This document shows, one piece after another, positions 27,068 through 34,896 of a DNA stretch of 64,000 nucleotides; the first letter of the stretch is position 1, and the number at the start of each line of letters is the position of its first letter. Made by a program: the position numbers and the translations under genes. The DNA is from Ignavibacteria bacterium (lineage in GTDB: Bacteria > Bacteroidota > Ignavibacteria > Tepidaquicellales > Tepidaquicellaceae). The notes under the pieces are model-generated. The model had not been told where the DNA came from. It made no database searches and worked only from the letters and a program-made list of their open reading frames with translations. The stretch is from NCBI GenBank assembly GCA_036262055.1, contig DATAJP010000003.1:372001-436000 (forward strand), in the 5' to 3' direction.

Positions 27068-27757
27068 TTAGGAAAGTGAAAAGTCAACCGCGGCTTTGCA
27101 GTGAATTTGTATCGTGTCAAAAACTTTTATATCCAAATCTTTTTGATTAAGAAGTAAATTAATTTCAGTACATCCTAATATAACTCCTTCTATTCCCTGC
27201 TGCTTCAGCTTATCGATTATGTTAAGATATCCCTGTTTTGTTTCAGGTTTGAAAATATCTTTGCAGAATTCATTAATAATCGTGTGATGAATGTATGCTC
27301 TGTCCTTTTCATCAGGAATGATGGTTTCAATTCCAAGCTGTGCGAGTTTTTCATTATAAAATTTGCTGTCCATCGTAAACTTCGTTCCGAGCAGACCTAT
27401 TTTCTTAATATTGTTTTTCTTAATTTCTTTTCCTGTTTCTTCTGCAATGTGAATTAAAGGAAGATTAATTCTTTTGCGCACTTTATCCGCAAGTAAATGA
27501 GGAGTATTTGAACAAATCACTATGCATTGCGCTCCTGCATTTTCGAGTAAGCCCGAAATTTCCGTCAGACTATCTTCCATTCCCTGCCAGTTTCCTGAAT
27601 CGGCAAACGTCCGGTAATCCTGAAAATTTAATGAATAAAGAAGAAGCCTGGCAGAATTTTCTCCGCCAAGCTTCTCGTATGTAAGTTCGTTAATTGTTTT
27701 ATAATAAGTCAGAGTCGAAACATAGCTCAACCCGCCTATAAGTCCTAAAGTCTTCAT
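27068..27757 (-). CDS. Aspartate/glutamate racemase family protein
   Basis: A 229-residue PLP-independent racemase of the YgeA/RacD type. Both catalytic cysteines are present: C82 in IVICSNTPH and C196 in VILGCTEINLL. The N-terminal LGLIGGLSYVSTLTYY is the family's substrate-binding start. It interconverts D- and L-amino acids, usually aspartate or glutamate, through two Cys acid/base residues. It starts 2 nt from the stop of the upstream cytochrome gene, so they are probably co-transcribed, although no functional link is obvious. Broad-specificity racemase is an alternative. Confidence 0.85.
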   Translation of the reverse strand: MKTLGLIGGLSYVSTLTYYKTINELTYEKLGGENSARLLLYSLNFQDYRTFADSGNWQGMEDSLTEISGLLENAGAQCIVICSNTPHLLADKVRKRINLPLIHIAEETGKEIKKNNIKKIGLLGTKFTMDSKFYNEKLAQLGIETIIPDEKDRAYIHHTIINEFCKDIFKPETKQGYLNIIDKLKQQGIEGVILGCTEINLLLNQKDLDIKVFDTIQIHCKAAVDFSLS

Positions 27758-27759
27758 TG

Positions 27760-28500
27760 TTATTTTTTTGCAGTAAGGAACGCAGTTAAATCGGCAATAT
27801 CCTGAGGAGATAATTTATCCATGTGATAAAAAGGCATCTGACCGTCACCGAGATAAACATTATATGAGACGCTTTTATAATTTCCTTCAAAATCATCGAA
27901 CAAATCAGGTACTTTTTTTATTTTGCTGTCAGGGTTATGACACAAGCCGCAGGCTTTATCAAAAAGCATCTTTCCATTGTCAGCATTGCCGGTAAGCTTC
28001 CCTATCTGCTCCTGCAAAGGTGCCAATTTTGTTTTATCTCTTGTCGGAAGAGCAATGGTCTGATAAACCATTACAGCAGTATCATTACCCGGAAGTGATT
28101 CATAATAAGCATTCAACGCATTAATCATATCACTCGGCATATCTTCTTTTTTCTTAAGATATGATTTATAACAAACTGTAGCTCCGCCGGCATTTTGCTT
28201 AACAGCATCCCCCGTGAACTTGCCTGAGTATGTCGAGGCGCGCTTGTCTGCTTTTATTACATTTGAAAAATATTGTGTAAGTGAATTTCCCGAGTTAGTC
28301 CCGTCGCTGTGGCAGTCGGCGCAGGCGAGGTTGTTCACATCAGACTTCATATAGAAAATTTCTTTTCCTTTTACAGCCAAATCATTTCCTGCAGTCGAGC
28401 CCGTTGTATTTGTCTGGTTGCCGGTCTGATTATTTTGTTCGGTTTTTTTTCCGCATCCGATTGCGGCAAAAAGTAAAAAAAGAATTATAAATTTTTTCAT
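27760..28500 (-). CDS. Di-haem c-type cytochrome lipoprotein
   Basis: 246 residues with a lipobox (AIGC, Cys16) and a Asn/Thr/Gly-rich linker. Two CXXCH haem sites, CADCH (60-64) and CGLCH (184-188), divide it into two cytochrome c domains. Later Met residues (GQMPFYHMDKLSP) could be axial ligands. There are extra cysteines, for example in TVCYKSYLKKK. It resembles periplasmic di-haem electron carriers and SoxA-like proteins, but no sox genes are adjacent. It is probably an electron shuttle at the periplasmic face of a membrane. Confidence 0.85.
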   Translation of the reverse strand: MKKFIILFLLFAAIGCGKKTEQNNQTGNQTNTTGSTAGNDLAVKGKEIFYMKSDVNNLACADCHSDGTNSGNSLTQYFSNVIKADKRASTYSGKFTGDAVKQNAGGATVCYKSYLKKKEDMPSDMINALNAYYESLPGNDTAVMVYQTIALPTRDKTKLAPLQEQIGKLTGNADNGKMLFDKACGLCHNPDSKIKKVPDLFDDFEGNYKSVSYNVYLGDGQMPFYHMDKLSPQDIADLTAFLTAKK

Positions 28501-28593
28501 AAAGTAACAGTTTAATTTATTGATAATCCTTTCTCCCCCGAGAATGACTCAAAATAATTAAAACAAATTACATTAAAAAATTAAAACGGCTTG

Positions 28594-29502
28594 TTACTTT
28601 TTACCCGTGAGGGAACTTGGATAAAAATTTACTCCAACAAAAAATGATAACCAATTGATTTTCTTATCTTGCGCCTGATAGGGTGTAAATCTTGGCGCTA
28701 AATTCATCGGCAAATAAACGTTAGAATAAAATGGTCCGTTTTCATCGTTCAATGAAGCGTTGCTTGAACCCCAAATAACAGGGTCATTCATTGACTGATT
28801 TGTACCTTTGCCCAGTAAATTCGCCATATCATATTTTGCACCCAGCATAATTCCAAATTGAGGATTGATTTTGAATTCAATTCCTCCGGTAAGATTAGCA
28901 CCAAAACGTGTTCCGTTTGCGGTCACACGAGGTGTATCAATTCTTGAACCGCTCGTTCTTTCAAGTTCAGCATTTATGAAATTCATTGATACATTTGCTC
29001 CGAAAAATGGAGATATAAGATTGGTGAAGGAGGTAGGTGCAATTTCAAGTCCGACACCTAATGAAAAAACGCTTAAGCTGTAATTAAATGTTACGGATGC
29101 GGGCACAAAGACATTGCTTGTTCCCTGTGAAAAAGTCGTAAGCGTATTTCCCGTAACGCTGCTTTGAAATGTATTGAAGGAATTAAATGATGCAAACGCT
29201 ACACCTCTTACAATAGAGTATTTATCGAAGTTAATTTTTGCTGCGCCGTTAATATTTATTCCTGTCTTTGCCCTGTAATCATGAGTCATAAAATTGGTAT
29301 CAATAAACATAAGCTGCTGAGAAAAAGTCATCGTATCAAATTTATTGGTAAAATAATAATAGTTGCCCCCTTTCAACTGGTCAAGAGGCTCGGAAATACC
29401 GATGCTCAACTGAAACGACGGCTTATCAAACTGTGCGTAAGATTTAGAACCTGAACCTAAAAGAAGAGCAAATAAAACAAAAAGGGTAAATTTAATTTTC
29501 AT
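28594..29502 (-). CDS. Predicted outer-membrane beta-barrel protein
   Basis: 302 residues with a signal peptide ending SYAQ. Many alternating strands follow, with Gly/Asn turns such as FSLGVGLEIAPTSF, FFGANVSMNFINAEL and FGANLTGGIEF, typical of 8-12-stranded porin-like barrels. I cannot assign a family. It lies 10 nt from rsmE and is probably an independent surface protein. Confidence 0.75.
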   Translation of the reverse strand: MKIKFTLFVLFALLLGSGSKSYAQFDKPSFQLSIGISEPLDQLKGGNYYYFTNKFDTMTFSQQLMFIDTNFMTHDYRAKTGININGAAKINFDKYSIVRGVAFASFNSFNTFQSSVTGNTLTTFSQGTSNVFVPASVTFNYSLSVFSLGVGLEIAPTSFTNLISPFFGANVSMNFINAELERTSGSRIDTPRVTANGTRFGANLTGGIEFKINPQFGIMLGAKYDMANLLGKGTNQSMNDPVIWGSSNASLNDENGPFYSNVYLPMNLAPRFTPYQAQDKKINWLSFFVGVNFYPSSLTGKK

Positions 29503-29512
29503 ACTGTTATTT

Positions 29513-30226
29513 TTAATTGTTTAATATTCTGTATAGGGAAACTATGGCGGCAGTTTCAGCTCTTAATTTTCTTTCTCCGAGTGATTTAACTTTCCACCCG
29601 TTATTTTTAAGCTGATTTATTTCATCTTCAGAAAAACCTCCCTCAGGACCAATCAGCAAATTAATCGTATCCGAAGAGATTTTTTCATCAAGCTTGTTTT
29701 CCGAACCTGAGAATTCATACATCACAATTTTCTCTTTATCGTTTCGCGTCAATTCAAGCAACTCATCAAAACTAACCGATTTATGAAGAATAGGTAAAAA
29801 ACACCTCTGCGACTGCGACATTGCAGAGATGATAATTTTACTTAACCTTTTAAGTTTTGTTTCATTTAATTTTTCGTTGGTAACCGTGTATTTAGAAATG
29901 ACCGGGTAAATTTGATTTACTCCCAGCTCAACTGCTTTTTCTATTGCAAATTCAAACCTGTCATGGTTTCGCAGCTGTCCTATAAACAACCTGATTTTTA
30001 ACGCAGGTTCGTTTACGTTATGCTTCTTATTTATAATTTCACATTTTATCCGCTCTTTTTCAATTTCGATAATTTTGCATTCATAAACACTTAACTCACC
30101 GTCAGTAACTTCAATTTTATCACCTATCTTTTTTCTAAGAACCTTTGCAAGATGCTTGCGCTCATCTCCAATTATATACAAATAATTCTTATTAATGTTT
30201 TCTTTAGGAGTGTAATAATATTCCAT
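29513..30226 (-). CDS. rsmE: 16S rRNA (uracil1498-N3)-methyltransferase
   Basis: A 237-residue SPOUT methyltransferase that modifies U1498 of 16S rRNA in the decoding centre. The N-terminal PUA-like domain starts with HLAKVLRKKIGDKIEVTDG. The SPOUT knot motifs are LLIGPEGGFSEDEI and SLGERKLRAETAAI, both diagnostic. It is followed 1 nt upstream by the Omp85 gene end, so these form one minus-strand run. Confidence 0.94.
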   Translation of the reverse strand: MEYYYTPKENINKNYLYIIGDERKHLAKVLRKKIGDKIEVTDGELSVYECKIIEIEKERIKCEIINKKHNVNEPALKIRLFIGQLRNHDRFEFAIEKAVELGVNQIYPVISKYTVTNEKLNETKLKRLSKIIISAMSQSQRCFLPILHKSVSFDELLELTRNDKEKIVMYEFSGSENKLDEKISSDTINLLIGPEGGFSEDEINQLKNNGWKVKSLGERKLRAETAAIVSLYRILNN

Positions 30227-30227
30227 A

Positions 30228-31607
30228 TCAGAAGGAAGCTCCTAAATTAAAAATAATCTGACCTTTATACTTATCATTTTCCCGTCTGAATGCCCAATCC
30301 ATTCGTCCCACAAAATTAAAGGGCAATAGTGCATTTAATCCTATACCGAAACCTCTTCTGAACTGAGTTTTAGAAAGTTTATCACTTTTATTCCACACTC
30401 CGCCCATATCGAAAAATAATGTTGTGTATAACCCGAATTTATAACTCATTTCTTTTAAGAAAGAAATGTTTTTTATCAAAGGTATGTCCGTTCCGCTGAC
30501 AAAAAACGGTTGTATAACAGGAACACGTAATTCGGTAAATACACCAAGCAAATTATCACCTTCAAATGCAACATCATCCCATCCGCGAATTACCCTGCTA
30601 AAGCCGAATGCTTCTTTTAAGTAACTCGGTATAGCGCCGCCAAAAGAAATTATTCCGTTCACTCTGTTTGCCCATGTTACTGCATAATCGTCAGACAATT
30701 TTATGAGAATATATCTCCGAACATCAGCTCGCATGCGGTTAAAATCAATGTAACGATTTGCAATTCCATATTTTGAATATCCTGCCTCAACCAAAGTTCC
30801 GCTGAGAGGATATGCAAATAAATCACGTGTGTCTCTGATATAATTAAGATTCAAAGTCATATATCTATCTTTGGCGTTTGGTGATAGCGTTCTTCCTATA
30901 ACATATTCGGAAAGATTAATTGAATTATACCCTAAACCCAGCGAAAGTGAATTACTTCTGTCAAATTTTTTGCCGAACTCTACGGCTGCATTATAATTGT
31001 CTGCGCTGTAACGCGGTGCATCTTTTAAATTAACAGGAGCAGTTGATGTATCATAAATCAAATTATATGTTCTCGAGTATCCGGCACTGAATGAAGTAAA
31101 AAATCTGTTTTGTGTAATCCATGGGACAGAATATGAAGCTCTAACAAAAGGTTCATAACCAATGCCAAAACTGAAATTCAAATCTTCGTTTCGTCCCCTG
31201 AAATTTTTCCAGTTAAGCTTTAACCCGACCCATACTTTTTTTAGACTCCCCTCTTTAATTCCGCCTTGCGGAACAGGGATAATATAAAACGATTCTTGAA
31301 CGTCAAATATAAGTTTCATGCTATCGTTAGATACTGGAACCGGGATAATATCGACTTTTGTAAATAATTTCAGATTATTAAGACGGTCGACGTCTTCTTT
31401 TAGAGTTACAAGGTCAAGAGTTTTTCCGGGCTTGCTTTCAATTTCACGAAGGATTATTTCTTTTTCTGTTACTTCATTTCCCGTAATAATAACTTCATCT
31501 ATTATTATTTCTTTTTTTGTTCCCGGTTCCTGAGAGTAGCAGAAATTATGTGCGGATATTAAAGATAAAATTAATAATAAAAATAATATTGATGAAACAT
31601 ATTTCAA
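30228..31607 (-). CDS. Omp85/BamA-family outer-membrane protein with one POTRA domain
   Basis: 459 residues with a signal peptide ending FCYSQ. A single POTRA domain spans about 30-110 (IIIDEVIITGNEVTEKEIIL... FTKVDIIPVP), and a 16-strand barrel of about 330 residues follows. The barrel ends in a strand closing on Phe (IFNLGASF), as outer-membrane insertion signals require. BamA has five POTRAs, so this is a shorter TamA-like or Bacteroidota-specific member. Its start overlaps the upstream DUF2723 gene by 4 nt. Cargo or partner is unknown. Confidence 0.85.
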   Translation of the reverse strand: MKYVSSILFLLLILSLISAHNFCYSQEPGTKKEIIIDEVIITGNEVTEKEIILREIESKPGKTLDLVTLKEDVDRLNNLKLFTKVDIIPVPVSNDSMKLIFDVQESFYIIPVPQGGIKEGSLKKVWVGLKLNWKNFRGRNEDLNFSFGIGYEPFVRASYSVPWITQNRFFTSFSAGYSRTYNLIYDTSTAPVNLKDAPRYSADNYNAAVEFGKKFDRSNSLSLGLGYNSINLSEYVIGRTLSPNAKDRYMTLNLNYIRDTRDLFAYPLSGTLVEAGYSKYGIANRYIDFNRMRADVRRYILIKLSDDYAVTWANRVNGIISFGGAIPSYLKEAFGFSRVIRGWDDVAFEGDNLLGVFTELRVPVIQPFFVSGTDIPLIKNISFLKEMSYKFGLYTTLFFDMGGVWNKSDKLSKTQFRRGFGIGLNALLPFNFVGRMDWAFRRENDKYKGQIIFNLGASF

Positions 31608-33511
31608 TTTTTTTGCTGTAAGCTTCTAAGTTCTTTTAATTTATTTAACAAACGGTATGCATCCTGGCTCTGAGGCACCTCCAAAGCAAATGCTTTATTG
31701 ATTAATGCTTCTGCCTCATCATACTTGCCAAAATTCATCAGATAATTTGCACGGTTGAGATAGGCATTAAAATATGCAGTCATCAGAAATTCATAATGAT
31801 AACCTTCCTGTTTTGTAGCTTCAAACTTAAAATCAGGTTCCGTGTAATTATCAAATCCTGTTTCCGTCGTATATCTTACCAATAAGCCCTGAGGAATTCG
31901 TTTCATGTCAGCACCAAATCTTTCCTGAGCCGCTGATTGCTCTATTTCAAACGTTGTATAAAAAGGTCTGGTTTGATTTTTTGCCGGTAATGATTGCAAT
32001 AATTTCAAAAAAGCATTTTGTATCTTCATTAGGTCTTGACGGTCTGCCTCAGTGCTTGGCTTTGTATACCGGTCAGTAAACCTTTCAAACTTTGTCAGTT
32101 CTGTTTTATATGCTTCAAACTCAGCTCTCGAATTATTATAAACCTCAGAATAATTTTTTTCAATATGATTTAAATACCAGCCGCGTCTTAGAAGTTCTTT
32201 ATCAATGACAATTATGTCGGGTCTTATGTTCTCAACATATTGATAATAAAACGATGCCGAGACCCAAAAATCCCATTGCGTAGAAAAAATAATTGCGTTC
32301 GGAGCCGCTGATGCAAAAACATTCATAGTATAATCCTGTACATAAAAATTATCATTCTCGTTTGCCTGTGAGTAATTCTGATAAATTAATATTAGCGGAA
32401 TTACAAGACCTATATAGACAAACTTCCTGAAAAAATCCAACTTCTCATATAAAAATAACAATCCGAAGGCAATCCAAATTCCCGAAACAATGTACGCTAA
32501 GAGAAAATACGAATCTATATCGTATATATCATAATTTATTGCATATAAGACCGTAAAAATGAAAAGCAGAAAAGTATAATAAAAAACTTTTCTGTTTGCC
32601 TGAAATAGTCTGATAACACCGGATATTGCAAGTATCAGGAATACATATCCAAATTCTTTAGGGAAAGAATTTGTAAAATATCCGAATTGTTTTGCTGCAT
32701 TTTCAGATGAAGAAAACATCCATACACTAAACTGCTTGCCCGATACATGTCTGTAAAAATTTTCCCAATCATGAGGATTCCCCCAGCTTAAAACCCCGTT
32801 ATCAGCTCTCACAGGCAGATAAATATATACCGTCAATCCGATTATGAAAAATACCGCTATCCATAAAATTTTTTTGAAAGCTGCCTGATTGAATCCATTT
32901 ATTGAAAAAAAGAGATATAATGTGCCGATGCTGAGAAATATAGTAGTAAGGTGATTTGTGAAGCTAAGCCCAAGCACAAACCCGAATAATAACCAGTATT
33001 TTGCATTACCTTCAAAACAAGCTTTTAAGAAAATATAGATTATTGTTACAAGAAAAAATATGTGCAAAGCATAAACTTCGATTGCATTACTCGATGACCA
33101 AAACGTAATTGAGAACGCTAATGTTAAAGTCGAAATCAGCGATATAACATATATATTCTTCTTGTCACTAACACTTTTGGGTAAACAATTTTCTAATATG
33201 TTTTTGCTGGTAAAAAGATAAGCCAAAAGATTGAAAAACATCACACAAGCAAGCGAAGATATAACCGCGCACATTAGATTAAGACGGTAGATTTCCTCTC
33301 CTATCGGCATCTTAGAAAACACGTTTCCTAAGATGGTAAAAAGCGGGTATCCTGTCGGGTGAGCAACACCGAGCTTTATGCAGACGGTTGCAAGCTCGCC
33401 TGAGTCAATAAATGAAACAGTAGGAGCAAGTGTATAAATGTAAACAATAAGCGGAATTATGAAAGACGCTATCTGAAAATATAATTTTGTTGAGGATTCT
33501 TTCAGATTCAA
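31604..33511 (-). CDS. DUF2723 multi-spanning membrane protein with C-terminal TPR-like tail
   Basis: 635 residues. The opening, with FIDSGELATVCIKLGVAHPT and then GYPLFTILG, is the DUF2723 signature. This places it with GT-C-like membrane glycosyltransferases (related to protein O-mannosyltransferases), which carry an acidic residue in the first loop. About eleven to twelve membrane helices are visible. The last 70 residues are a soluble helical tail with one or two TPR-like units (ANYLMNFGKYDEAEALINKA). A polyprenyl-sugar donor and a protein acceptor are inferences from the fold. It is 4-nt-overlapped with the Omp85 gene. Confidence 0.82.
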   Translation of the reverse strand: MNLKESSTKLYFQIASFIIPLIVYIYTLAPTVSFIDSGELATVCIKLGVAHPTGYPLFTILGNVFSKMPIGEEIYRLNLMCAVISSLACVMFFNLLAYLFTSKNILENCLPKSVSDKKNIYVISLISTLTLAFSITFWSSSNAIEVYALHIFFLVTIIYIFLKACFEGNAKYWLLFGFVLGLSFTNHLTTIFLSIGTLYLFFSINGFNQAAFKKILWIAVFFIIGLTVYIYLPVRADNGVLSWGNPHDWENFYRHVSGKQFSVWMFSSSENAAKQFGYFTNSFPKEFGYVFLILAISGVIRLFQANRKVFYYTFLLFIFTVLYAINYDIYDIDSYFLLAYIVSGIWIAFGLLFLYEKLDFFRKFVYIGLVIPLILIYQNYSQANENDNFYVQDYTMNVFASAAPNAIIFSTQWDFWVSASFYYQYVENIRPDIIVIDKELLRRGWYLNHIEKNYSEVYNNSRAEFEAYKTELTKFERFTDRYTKPSTEADRQDLMKIQNAFLKLLQSLPAKNQTRPFYTTFEIEQSAAQERFGADMKRIPQGLLVRYTTETGFDNYTEPDFKFEATKQEGYHYEFLMTAYFNAYLNRANYLMNFGKYDEAEALINKAFALEVPQSQDAYRLLNKLKELRSLQQKN

Positions 33512-33527
33512 TTTTAATTCTAATTAA

Positions 33528-33929
33528 TTATAAATTTGAGTGTTCGATATATAAACACCTGTTGTCTATGTAAATTATGCCGTTGTCCTCGGCAATTCTT
33601 TGTGCTTCAGGATTACCAACACCAATTTGTGTCCAGATAACAGGCACTTTATAGTCTAGTTTAAGAACTTCTTCTACAACTCCGACAACAGCATCAGGTC
33701 TTCTGAATATGTCAACTATTTCTATCGTATCGGGAATGTCTTTTAATACTGAATAACATTTCATTCCATCGACAACTTTTCCGTCTAACTTAGGGTTAAC
33801 TCCATAAACTGTATATCCTTGTTTGTGCATGTACCGTGCAATCTTTAAGCTGTCACGAGCCGGATTATCAGACATGCCAACTACTGCTATCTTCTTATAT
33901 TTGCTGAGAACATCTTCAATGATATCCAC
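33528..33929 (-). CDS. CoA-binding domain protein (YccU-like)
   Basis: A 133-residue Rossmann-fold protein. KIAVVGMSDNPARDS at the N-terminus is the CoA/nucleotide-binding loop, followed by YTVYGVNPKLDG, VDIFRRPDAV and VIWTQIGVGNPEA, all family positions. It is related to the CoA-binding domain of succinyl-CoA ligase and acts in the cytoplasm, but its role is unknown. It ends a minus-strand run and is 16 nt upstream of the DUF2723 gene. Confidence 0.88.
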   Translation of the reverse strand: MDIIEDVLSKYKKIAVVGMSDNPARDSLKIARYMHKQGYTVYGVNPKLDGKVVDGMKCYSVLKDIPDTIEIVDIFRRPDAVVGVVEEVLKLDYKVPVIWTQIGVGNPEAQRIAEDNGIIYIDNRCLYIEHSNL

Positions 33930-33975
33930 AATTATCTCCTATTCCTTTTTCATTTAACATCACCAACATATATAA

Positions 33976-34013
33976 ATAAAAAAAGGGTTTAAATTTATTA
34001 ATTTAAACCCTTA
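33976..34013 (-). terminator. Rho-independent terminator for the CADD gene
   Basis: Stem AAGGGTTTAAATT/AATTTAAACCCTT with loop TATT. On the minus strand it is followed by a T-run. Confidence 0.85.
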
Positions 34014-34033
34014 GCTTCAATAAAAAATTTCAA

Positions 34034-34723
34034 TTAATTAACGCAATATGTGTTATAAATTCCGTCAAGGAAATTCCACTGCAAAGCAGCAGCTTCATCA
34101 ACAGTAGTAACGACTCTTTTTTGGTCTTCCTCTGTTTTACAGCTTGCAATTATTGCATCAAGCTCTTCTTTTGAGTGATAAACATCGAACTCTTCGTGAA
34201 CAGTGAAATATGCAATGTCTTCAGGTTTGTTAATTCCATAGAATTTATTCAAACCATCAATTTTAGTTTTTGAAATTTCAGGAACCTGTGATTCATATGC
34301 ATATAAAGCAGCTATTCCAAGCTGTGATTCGTTTGAACGTGAAAGCTCATACATTCCGTCAACGAGATATTCTGTTTCTCTAAGCGGGGTTGTATTTCTT
34401 ACTTCGTCTTCTTTCAATCCTAAGCTCTTTGCAAAATCCATCCAGAGCGCAGGATGATTTTTAAACTCTGATTTATATCCTTCCTCATCAGCAAGGTTAG
34501 CCATAAGCATCTCTCTTGTCTTGAAGTCATCGCAATTTGAGTGAACACAGCTAACAAATCTCGGGAAGTGTTTTACGAAGTGATAATATTGTTTTGCGTA
34601 TTCCTTTAACATTTCCTGAGTAAGAGTACCTTCATTCCATTTCTGATAAAACGGATGATTTAATAAGCTCTTGCTCGCGATTTTATCATTTATTTCTGTA
34701 ACAAATAATTCTGTTTGCATCAT
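34034..34723 (-). CDS. CADD-family protein, probable self-sacrificing pABA synthase
   Basis: A 229-residue helical haem-oxygenase-like di-metal protein (TenA/PqqC superfamily). It aligns closely with Chlamydia CADD (CT610), which makes p-aminobenzoate from its own Tyr27 with help from Lys152. Here the equivalents are Tyr26 (NHPFYQKW) and Lys154 (SKTKIDGL). The metal ligands also match: E81, H90, E144, H176, D180 and H183 (YESQ and HEEFDVYH). No pabA, pabB or pabC is visible in the window. It is on the same strand as gcvP, 173 nt downstream of it, with its own terminator. Residue equivalences come from recalled CT610 sequence, so the function is strong by analogy, not proven. Confidence 0.82.
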   Translation of the reverse strand: MMQTELFVTEINDKIASKSLLNHPFYQKWNEGTLTQEMLKEYAKQYYHFVKHFPRFVSCVHSNCDDFKTREMLMANLADEEGYKSEFKNHPALWMDFAKSLGLKEDEVRNTTPLRETEYLVDGMYELSRSNESQLGIAALYAYESQVPEISKTKIDGLNKFYGINKPEDIAYFTVHEEFDVYHSKEELDAIIASCKTEEDQKRVVTTVDEAAALQWNFLDGIYNTYCVN

Positions 34724-34803
34724 TTGTATAATTATTTAAGTTAGTCTAAAATATAAAAATTGAAAATTATTTTCAATTAAGCAATTCTTCCATTAACTAA
34801 GAA

Positions 34804-34881
34804 GTCATTCCCGCGAAAGCGGGAATCCCAGTAGTTTTAATAAAACATATCCTCCCCCTTAATCCCCCTCCAAAGGAGGAA
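34804..34881. repeat. Family A repeat plus a C-rich repeat
   Basis: 34804-34828 is a complete family A hairpin (GTCATTCCCGCG, then AAAGCGGGAATCC). At 34850-34881 is a second element, CTCCCCCTTAATCCCCCTCC with AAAGGAGG. A related C-rich/G-rich piece occurs at 62290-62320. Both lie between gcvP and the CADD gene. Confidence 0.75.
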
Positions 34882-34896
34882 TTGAAATAGAATTAT

